Source of the DNA: Oreohelix idahoensis
Lineage: Eukaryota; Mollusca; Gastropoda; Stylommatophora; Oreohelicidae
Length of the DNA: 64,000 nucleotides
Assembly (NCBI GenBank): GCA_024509875.1
Contig: JAMPIV010022926.1
Coordinates: 422,001-486,000 of the forward strand
Direction: 5' to 3'
The notes under the pieces are model-generated. The model saw only the letters and a program-made list of their open reading frames with translations, did not search any database and was not told where the DNA came from. Of the stretch, positions 55,049 through 64,000 are shown piece after piece. Both the position numbers and the translations under genes were made by a program. How positions within the stretch are numbered: position 1 is the stretch's first letter; each line of letters starts with the position of its first letter.

Positions 55049-55408
55049 TGTTACGTTAGTTTTATTGATGGCGTCTGCTAGAATTGGCAGTGCGCATGTT
55101 TAGGGTCAATGGAATTAATATAAATTGATCTTTATACTTTACGGAGTTATGAACGCGAAATGCACGGTCAAGTCATGACGTGTTAGCGTCGATATGGTCA
55201 CGCTTGGTGACTAGGTTACCGTACCCTTTTTGTATTGACCGTCAAGCAGTGAAGACGGATTTTGTTACCCTTCCAGGGTTGTGCATGATGCTACTGCATA
55301 TATATATATATATATTTTAGTCAAGTACGGACACGGGTCAGTCCATTGTAATTGATGAAGAGATAAATGATTAAGTAGTTGATTCATTCTCGTCAAGACA
55401 CATGCACA
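55049..55408 (+). repeat. Family C LTR 1 (3'-truncated, no LINE insert)
   Basis: Matches LTR 2 outside the LINE. About 230-240 bp, from after ACACATGC to ACATTCGCG, are missing compared with unit 2. The loss covers the LTR end and the start of the internal region. Confidence 0.85.
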
Positions 55409-57402
55409 TTCGCGTTTCAAATAATTACAGCACGATAATAATCAATGAATGAAAACCAGAGCAATCCAGTCATGGACAGCGATAATGAACATTCTTTATT
55501 CTTTCGATATTCCACTGTCTAAAGCAGCTTCCATGATACTTTGATCACAGACATGCTATGCTAACCGGATCGTCTGTATAAGAAAACTGGTAGGCCAGTT
55601 CGGGGATACGAAAATCTTCTCCTTCATCAGGTTAGATCTAGCGACAAATTTCTTCGACTTTATGACACACTGCGCATGACTAGAGGTCAAATATACGTCA
55701 TCACCCTTTTCGACCGAGTCAATGACAACCGTTGGCAGCTCTACGAAAGTCAAATCTAATGTCCTGCTACAAGTATCGATGCAAGGAGAATATCAAGAGG
55801 AAACCCCGTCAAAATGATGAAGTTCAGCTCACTGTACCTGGTTGGCCGTTGATGCATACTGGCATTAACTGAAGAAGATCACTGGGCGCAAAAAGATGCC
55901 AGTAATTACGGTATCGGAGCCTGCCTACTGCAATATCACAACGATATACTTCATCCGACTATGTATATTTCAAGAAAACTGAAATCGCCTGAAACGAAAT
56001 ACTCCACTGTTGACAAAGAGTTGCTGGCAGTTGTTTGGGCAATCACAAGGTTGGAAAAATTCTTGTTGGGAGCGCCTTTTACCATTCAAACCGACCAGAA
56101 GGCTGTTGCTTCATTACGACGCTCTAACCACAAAAGCCCCAAACTTGCCAGGTTTTCGATTCTACTTCAGCCATATGACTTTGTCATCGAAGCTATACCC
56201 GGAAAAGAAAACATTCTGGCGGATGCACTTTCCAGACACCTAACGGAAGTCGAATAATTATTGTCTACAAGTTAAAAGATTAACGGCTAAACAAGAGCGA
56301 CTTTGGAACTCTAACTGATTCCTGCGACAAAATTGATATGAACCACTTCTATATGGAAAAACATTTCAAATAATTCGAATTCAATCATTCAAGATATTCA
56401 GTTTCCAAAAGAAAATTCTTTATAGCAAGAAACAAATTTCGATGGTCTTTTCTAACGTTAGGACTTTGGTTAGTGTCCAATCGTTCTCTAACTCATTACG
56501 ATATGGTCTTGAATACGATATGAATCCAAGCTGGACATATAACGTTAGGTTACAGAAATTGACTAACTCAAAACGATCAAGTTTATATTCAATCAGGAAC
56601 GAAGTTTAGTGGAACAGTATTAAATTTCTAAGGAACTTTCCATAGATTCGCAAGGGACATAACGACGGATGGATCATCACATCAGACATTAAGTTTAATA
56701 GTTATTAAATTAATGAAGAGTATAATAAAATTGAAGTGTGATTTAAAAAATAATGAGATAAAAAAAGAGAAGAAAATATGTCAAAGAAAGAAATGATGAA
56801 AAAGAAAAATCACGCAAGGAAATACTTTAATATTTTATGTATAAATGAGATAGCTTTTATATGCATTTAGTTAAGATGTTCACATGAAATGTATTAATAT
56901 GTTATTTTCTCTCATTATATCATTAAGTTAATTATGTTGTAATTACACGACACTAATAATTAATTGTAAACACACATAACTAAACTAATTTATATTTTAT
57001 TTTTCTTCTCTTTCTTTACTTTATTTGTCCTTACTTCTCATGTCTTTTATTATGACACTATCTATCAGGTTCTTTAATTAGATGTTAATTATTTAATACA
57101 TTACATACTTACTATCATTGATTAGTTTAATTTTAATTAGTTAGAATAATTTTCTTTACTTAACACTTCATTACTCACTCACAAAAGTCTTCAATAGTTC
57201 AATAGCTAATTATTAGCGACAGTTGACACCCCTTTGTTTAATAATGTTATATGACATGTATTATCGACACGACTACGACACTGTTCTAGACAGAACATCG
57301 TAGGCCATATGTCGGGTTTTTATTAAATTTTTTCATATAATTGAGTAAGTTAGTAAAAAAAATCTATCAAATAGATTTTTTTTCCCACGGCGGGCAGGGA
57401 AT
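55409..57402 (+). other. Family C internal region 1
   Basis: Left part non-coding on the plus strand, then the RNase H frame, then about 1.15 kb of AT-rich sequence up to a purine-rich run (GGCGGGCAGGGA, 57389-57400) before LTR 2. It lacks 36 bp near 55655 that units 2 and 3 have. Confidence 0.8.
55882..56257 (+). pseudogene. Family C RNase H, unit 1
   Basis: RNase H of Ty3/gypsy type: KDASNYGIGACL (first Asp), YISRKL, DKELLAVVWAI (Glu), IQTDQKA (Asp) and ILADALSR (last Asp), then a stop right after LTEVE. No RT precedes it: the DNA before about 55880 has no RT motif. No integrase follows it, so RNase H is the last pol domain, as in families A and B. Confidence 0.85.
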
Positions 57403-58763
57403 TGTTACGTTAGTTTTATTGATGGCGTCTGCTAGAACGAACGAACGAACGAACTTTATTTTCGAAGGGTTGAGAATTGGGCGCGCAGGCCCGTCTAACA
57501 TTCTGCCCTTTCACTCTCATTTATCTTGCATACTATATCCTTTTATTCCCACATATTACTTTAAGCATTAATTTAAAGGCATGCAACATTATAAAGTTAA
57601 CATAATAGCATTCATTTACAGTATACAATCATAATAAAAAATGAGTAGCCTAGGTTTTTTTTTTTTTAAATAAAGATAGTGACTGAAAAAAAAAAATAAT
57701 AATAATAAAAAATAAAATAATATAAACAAAACAATAAATAAATAAGTTATGTATACCGACACTCACTTATGCGGTCAAAACGTCTAATCTGTAGTATTTT
57801 TGAATGTGTCATCAATCCTCAATACAAGAATTACAAAAACACATTCTCGCTTACATCCATACATTCTTGGCGGAAATTGAAATAATAATAATAACACTTT
57901 CTTGCGCACTTCCCATTAAAAACGAGCGGAAGAGGAAAGGAAATGTTGACCTATGGATGAGATGTTGACAGGCAAATGATGTTTCTATGGGGGTAGATAA
58001 TCAGTGTTTAGGAAGTGTTTGAAAAGTGCTTTGTTAAATGAATATTGTGTAGGTAGGCTTTTTAGGTGGTGTGGAAGGCTGTTCCATAAGTAGGCTCCAG
58101 AGTAGGCTAGACTCTGTTTGAACAGGTCGATCCTAGGTTTGGGCAGACGTAACTGATGTAATTGTAGTCCCTCTCGTCTACTGGTTTGAAACAATGATCG
58201 TAGGTACGGCGGAGCATTGTTTGATAGAATTGCGTGGGTCAGCTTGGCTTTGTTGTAGAGAATTGGCAGTGCGCATGTTTAGGGTCAATGGAAATTAATA
58301 TAAAATTGATCTTTATACTTTACGGATATGAACGCAAAACGCACGGTCAAGTCATGACGTATTAGCGTCGATATGGTCACGCTTGGTGACTAGGTTACCG
58401 TACCCTTTTTGTATTGACCGTCAAGCAGTGAAGACGGATTTTGTTACCCTTCCAGGGTTGTGCATGATGCTACTGCACACATATATATATTTTAGTCAAG
58501 TACGGACACGGGTCAGTCCATTGTAATTGATGAAGAGATAAATGATTAAGTAGTTGATTCATTCTCGTCAAGACACATGCGCTCACTACCGGTTGTCTGA
58601 AACCCAGCAGCGCGAGTATATAGCCATGATGTTCGTTTGACAGTTTTTCAAGTACGTGACCCATAATAGGATGTTTGCTTACCATGTACTATATTAATGA
58701 TGTCGTCAAATATGGTGCTTGTTTCTTACCGTAATAAACTGTTTTTTCTCGTGGACCGTAACA
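57403..58763 (+). repeat. Family C LTR 2 with LINE insertion
   Basis: TGTTACG...CGTAACA ends; 1361 bp, of which about 821 are the LINE. AATAAA at about 58733 is a possible polyadenylation signal. Confidence 0.85.
57438..58258 (-). mobile_element. 5'-truncated LINE inside family C LTR 2
   Basis: Flanked by AGAA on both sides (57434-57437, 58259-58262); LTR 1 shows the empty site. The minus-strand 3' end is a (GTTC)n tail. The minus frame 57985-58194 carries PKPRIDLFKQSLAYSGAYLWNSLP and a Phe-Lys-rich end, the C-terminal tail of CR1/L2-range LINE ORF2. Compared with the copy in LTR 3 it lacks about 213 bp of 3' UTR. Confidence 0.85.
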
Positions 58764-60854
58764 AGGCGGACTTATTAAGTTGATCATTGAGCGATTCACC
58801 TGTTAGTTTATCCTTTTCACACATTCGCGTTTCAAATAATTACAGCACGATAATAATCAATGAATGAAAACCAGAGCAATCCAGTCATGGACAGCGATAA
58901 TGAACATTCTTTATTCTTTCGATATTCCACTGTCTAAAGCAGCTTCCATGATACTTTGATCACAGACATGCTATGCTAACCGGATCGTCTGTATAAGAAA
59001 ACTGGTAGGCCAGTTCGGGGATACGAAAATCTTCTCCTTCATCAGGTTAGATCTAGCGATAAATTTCTTCGCAACACGATTGTTTACGTTTACAATACGT
59101 TCACATGACTTTATGACACACTGCGCATGACTAGAGGTCAAATATACGTCATCACCCTTTTCGACCGAGTCAATGACAACCGTTGGCAGCTCTACGAAAG
59201 TCAAATCTAATGTCCTGCTACAAGTATCGATGCAAGGAGAATATCAAGAGGAAACCCCGTCAAAATGATGAAGTTCAGCTCACTGTACCTGGTTGGCCGT
59301 TGATGCATACTGGCATTAACTGAAGAAGATCACTGGGCGCAAAAAGATGCCAGTAATTACGGTATCGGAGCCTGCCTACTGCAATATCACAACGATATAC
59401 TTCATCCGACTATGTATATTTCAAGAAAACTGAAATCGCCTGAAACGAAATACTCCACTGTTGACAAAGAGTTGCTGGCAGTTGTTTGGGCAATCACAAG
59501 GTTGGAAAAATTCTTGTTGGGAGCGCCTTTTACCATTCAAACCGACCAGAAGGCTGTTGCTTCATTACGACGCTCTAACCACAAAAGCCCCAAACTTGCC
59601 AGGTTTTCGATTCTACTTCAGCCATATGACTTTGTCATCGAAGCTATACCCGGAAAAGAAAACATTCTGGCGGATGCACTTTCCAGAAACCTAACGGAAG
59701 TCGAATAATTATTGTCTACAAGTTAAAAGATTAACGGCTAAACAAGAGCGACTTTGGAACCCTAACTGATTCCTGCGACAAAATTGATATGAACCACTTC
59801 TATATGGAAAAACATTTCAAATAATTCGAATTCAATCATTCAAGATATTCAGTTTCCAAAAGAAAATTCTTTATAGCAAGAAACAAATTTCGATGGTCTT
59901 TTCTAACGTTAGGACTTTGGTTAGTGTCCAATCGTTCTCTAACTCATTACGATATGGTCTTGAATACGATATGAATCCAAGCTGGACATATAACGTTAGG
60001 TTACAGAAATTGACTAACTCAAAACGATCAAGTTTATATTCAATCAGGAACGAAGTTTAGTGGAACAGTATTAAATTTCTAAGGAACTTTCCATAGATTC
60101 GCAAGGGACATAACGACGGATGGATCATCACATCAGACATTAAGTTTAATAGTTATTAAATTAATGAAGAGTATAATAAAATTGAAGTGTGATTTAAAAA
60201 AATAATGAGATAAAAAAAGAGAAGAAAATATGTCAAAGAAAGAAATGATGAAAAAGAAAAATCACGCAAGGAAATACTTTAATATTTTATGTATAAATGA
60301 GATAGCTTTTATATGCATTTAGTTAAGATGTTCACATGAAATGTATTAATATGTTATTTTCTCTCATTATATCATTAAGTTAATTATGTTGTAATTACAC
60401 GACACTAATAATTAATTGTAAACACACATAACTAAACTAATTTATATTTTATTTTTCTTCTCTTTCTTTACTTTATTTGTCCTTACTTCTCATGTCTTTT
60501 ATTATGACACTATCTATCAGGTTCTTTAATTAGATGTTAATTATTTAATACATTACATACTTACTATCATTGATTAGTTTAATTTTAATTAGTTAGAATA
60601 ATTTTCTTTACTTAACACTTCATTACTCACTCACAAAAGTCTTCAATAGTTCAATAGCTAATTATTAGCGACAGTTGACACCCCTTTGTTTAATAAAGTT
60701 ATATGACATGTATTATCGACACGACCACGACACTGTTCTAGACAGAACATCGTAGGCCATATGTCGGGTTTTTATTAAATTTTTTCATATAATTGAGTAA
60801 GTTAGTAAAAAAAATCTATCAAATAGATTTTTTTTCCCACGGCGGGCAGGGAAT
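58764..60854 (+). other. Family C internal region 2
   Basis: Near-identical to internal 1 and 3. A minus-strand 77-codon frame (58971-59204, MTFVELPTVV...) is opposite in orientation to RNase H and is not recognised. Confidence 0.8.
59333..59708 (+). pseudogene. Family C RNase H, unit 2
   Basis: As unit 1, with one residue change visible near the end (SRNL for SRHL). All four acidic positions retained. Confidence 0.85.
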
Positions 60855-62435
60855 TGTTACGTTAGTTTTATTGATGGCGTCTGCTAGAACGAACGAACGA
60901 ACGAACGAACGAACGAACTTTATTTTCGAAGGGTTGAGAATTGGGCGCGCAGGCCCGTCTAACATTCTGCCCTTTCACTCTCATTTATCTTGCATACTAT
61001 ATCCTTTTATTCCCACATATTACTTTAAGCATTAATTTAAAGGCATGCAACATTATAAAGTTAACATAATAGCATTCATTTACAGTATACAATCATAATA
61101 AAAAATGAGTAGCCTAGGTTTTTTTTTTTTTAAATAAAGATAGTGACTGAAAAAAAAATAATAATAATAAAAAATAAAATAATATAAACAAAACAATAAA
61201 TAAATAAGTTATGTATACCGACACTCACTTATGCGGTCAAAACGTCTAATCTGTAGTATTTTTGAATGTGTCATCAATCCTCAATACAAGAATTACAAAA
61301 ACACATTCTCGCTTACATCCATACATTCTTGGCGGAAATTGAAATAATAATAATAACACTTTCTTGCGCACTTCTGTAGCAGAAAAAGTCTTTCAACATT
61401 AAAAAAAAAAAAAAAAAAAACAACCAAAAAAAAAAAAAAAAAAAAAAAAAAAATTATATCTGCATGTACATCACCCATTTAAGCAAACGGAAACATTCAC
61501 ATCTCTAAAGTACAGTGGTATGCGGGTACATTCTCACATACATTACATTATATAATAGTATTACATGGATATAAAACAAATTATTCCCATTAAAAACGAG
61601 CGGAAGAGGAAAGGAAATGTTGACCTATGGATGAGATGTTGACAGGCAAATGATGTTTCTATGGGGGTAGATAATCAGTGTTTAGGAAGTGTTTGAAAAG
61701 TGCTTTGTTAAATGAATATTGTGTAGGTAGGCTTTTTAGGTGGTGTGGAAGGCTGTTCCATAAGTAGGCTCCAGAGTAGGCTAGACTCTGTTTGAACAGG
61801 TCGATCCTAGGTTTGGGCAGACGTAACTGATGTAATTGTAGTCCCTCTCGTCTACTGGTTTGAAACAATGATCGTAGGTACGGCGGAGCATTGTTTGATA
61901 GAATTGCGTGGGTCAGCTTGGCTTTGTTGTAGAGAATTGGCAGTGCGCATGTTTAGGGTCAATGGAATTAATATAAATTGATCTTTATACTTTACGGAGT
62001 TATGAACGCAAAATGCACGGTCAAGTCATGACGTATTAGCGTCGATATGGTCACGCTTGGTGACTAGGTTACCGTACCCTTTTTGTATTGACCGTCAAGC
62101 AGTGAAGACGGATTTTGTTACCCTTCCAGGGTTGTGCATGATGCTACTGCACACATATATATATTTTAGTCAAGTACGGACACGGGTCAGTCCATTGTAA
62201 TTGATGAAGAGATAAATGATTAAGTAGTTGATTCATTCTCGTCAAGACACATGCGCTCACTACCGGTTGTCTGAAACCCAGCAGCGCGAGTATATAGCCA
62301 TGATGTTCGTTTGACAGTTTTTCAAGTACGACATTGACCCATAATAGGATGTTTGCTTACCATGTACTATATTAATGATGTCGTCAAATATGTGTGTTTC
62401 TTCCGTAATAAACTGTTTTCTCGTGGACTCTAACA
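60855..62435 (+). repeat. Family C LTR 3 with longer LINE insertion
   Basis: Starts TGTTACG. The end reads CTCTAACA instead of CCGTAACA, a small change in the terminal repeat. Contains the LINE at 60890-61932. Confidence 0.85.
60890..61932 (-). mobile_element. LINE inside family C LTR 3
   Basis: Same insertion site (AGAA at 60886-60889 and 61933-61936) and same ORF tail (61659-61868, minus) as in LTR 2. The (GAAC)n run is longer (seven versus four units). It retains about 213 bp (61377-61589) with long A-runs (plus strand) that LTR 2 lacks. Confidence 0.85.
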
Positions 62436-64000
62436 AGGCGGACTTATTAAGTTGATCATTGAGCGATTCACCTGTTAGTTATCCTTTTCACACATTCGCG
62501 TTTCAAATAATTACAGCACGATAATAATCAATGAATGAAAACCAGAGCAATCCAGTCATGGACAGCGATAATGAACATTCTTTATTCTTTCGATATTCCA
62601 CTGTCTAAAGCAGCTTCCATGATACTTTGATCACAGACATGCTATGCTAACCGGATCGTCTGTATAAGAAAACTGGTAGGCCAGTTCGGGGATACGAAAA
62701 TCTTCTCCTTCATCAGGTTAGATCTAGCGATAAATTTCTTCGCAACACGATTGTTTACGTTTACAATACGTTCACATGACTTTATGACACACTGCGCATG
62801 ACTAGAGGTCAAATATACGTCATCACCCTTTTCGACCGAGTCAATGACAACCGTTGGCAGCTCTACGAAAGTCAAATCTAATGTCCTGCTACAAGTATCG
62901 ATGCAAGGAGAATATCAAGAGGAAACCCCGTCAAAATGATGAAGTTCAGCTCACTGTACCTGGTTGGCCGTTGATGCATACTGGCATTAACTGAAGAAGA
63001 TCACTGGGCGCAAAAAGATGCCAGTAATTACGGTATCGGAGCCTGCCTACTGCAATATCACAACGATATACTTCATCCGACTATGTATATTTCAAGAAAA
63101 CTGAAATCGCCTGAAACGAAATACTCCACTGTTGACAAAGAGTTGCTGGCAGTTGTTTGGGCAATCACAAGGTTGGAAAAATTCTTGTTGGGAGCGCCTT
63201 TTACCATTCAAACCGACCAGAAGGCTGTTGCTTCATTACGACGCTCTAACCACAAAAGCCCCAAACTTGCCAGGTTTTCGATTCTACTTCAGCCATATGA
63301 CTTTGTCATCGAAGCTATACCCGGAAAAGAAAACATTCTGGCGGATGCACTTTCCAGACACCTAACGGAAGTCGAATAATTATTGTCTTCAAGTTAAAAG
63401 ATTAACGGCTAAACAAGAGCGACTTTGGAACTCTAACTGATTCCTGCGACAAAATTGATATGAACCACTTCTTTATGGAAAAACATTTCAAATAATTCGA
63501 ATTCAATCATTCAAGATATTCAGTTTCCAAAAGAAAATTCTTTATAGCAAGAAACAAATTTCGATGGTCTTTTCTAACGTTAGGACTTTGGTTAGTGTCC
63601 AATCGTTCTCTAACTCATTACGATATGGTCTTGAATACGATATGAATCCAAGCTGGACATATAACGTTAGGTTACAGAAATTGACTAACTCAAAACGATC
63701 AAGTTTATATTCAATCAGGAACGAAGTTTAGTGGAACAGTATTAAATTTCTAAGGAACTTTCCATAGATTCGCAAGGGACATAACGACGGATGGATCATC
63801 ACATCAGACATTAAGTTTAATAGTTATTAAATTAATGAAGAGTATAATAAAATTGAAGTGTGATTTAAAAAATAATGAGATAAAAAAAGAGAAGAAAATA
63901 TGTCAAAGAAAGAAATGATGAAAAAGAAAAATCACGCAAGGAAATACTTTAATATTTTATGTATAAATGAGATAGCTTTTATATGCATTTAGTTAAGATG
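62436..64000 (+). other. Family C internal region 3 (continues beyond window)
   Basis: Same order as units 1 and 2; the sequence ends inside the AT-rich 3' part, so the number of units is unknown. Confidence 0.8.
63004..63379 (+). pseudogene. Family C RNase H, unit 3
   Basis: Identical in protein to unit 1 over the visible frame (SRHLTEVE end); same acidic residues. Confidence 0.85.

Larger units (their letters stand above)
55049..64000 (+). mobile_element. Family C: tandem LTR-retrotransposon array, three units, open at right edge
   Basis: Order: LTR 1 (55049-~55408, truncated), internal 1 (to 57402), LTR 2 (57403-58763), internal 2 (58764-60854), LTR 3 (60855-62435), internal 3 (62436 to window end). 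Each LTR starts TGTTACGTTAG; LTR 2 ends CCGTAACA, forming an inverted repeat with the start. Internals are near-identical and keep only RNase H. LTRs 2 and 3 contain the same LINE insertion, LTR 1 does not. Such arrays arise by unequal recombination between the LTRs of one element. Confidence 0.9.

Overview
Eukaryotic nuclear DNA, AT-rich, from an invertebrate animal; a lophotrochozoan (mollusc-like) genome is my best guess, at low confidence. The guess rests on the mixture of transposon families: Gmr1-type Ty3/gypsy LTR elements, LINEs with a restriction-like endonuclease, Penelope-like and Tc1-like elements, tRNA-derived SINEs and long (TA)n tracts. I found no convincing multi-exon host gene. 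Nearly everything I can recognise is mobile DNA, much of it nested, so the window reads as a transposon-dense intergenic or heterochromatin-like region.

Layout. 0-9 kb: a higher-order tandem repeat with palindromic units, a (TA)n tract, old dispersed repeats, two LINE 3' remnants (one, at 4.2 kb, with a clear 10-bp target duplication) and a 3' fragment of a LINE with a restriction-like endonuclease. 9.1-22.1 kb: a second copy of that LINE, split by a complete but mutated 10.9-kb LTR element on the minus strand (family A). In family A the integrase is encoded before the reverse transcriptase. 22.1-26.1 kb: SINE and LINE debris. 26.6-41.5 kb: two copies of a second LTR family (family B) in opposite orientation. 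The plus copy (27934-36156) sits inside the 3' LTR of the minus copy, with a perfect 5-bp target duplication. 41.5-55 kb: a possible host exon, a decayed Penelope-like element, several LINE fragments, a truncated Tc1 transposon beside a (TA)n tract, a 133-bp poly-G tract and short tandem repeats. 55-64 kb: a tandem array LTR-internal-LTR-internal-LTR-internal of a third LTR family (family C). Its internal region keeps only RNase H. The array runs off the window end.

How the parts fit. Family B is the most interesting. Both copies have long open Gag and RT-RNase H frames but lack protease and the integrase catalytic core at the same place. They therefore look like a defective lineage that moved using enzymes from elsewhere; family A encodes the missing domains and is of the same general type. 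Family A, family B and probably family C end pol with RNase H, the arrangement known from Gmr1-like Ty3/gypsy elements. Nesting gives relative ages: REL-LINE before family A; minus-strand family B before plus-strand family B; family C LTR, then a LINE inserted into it, then amplification of the array.
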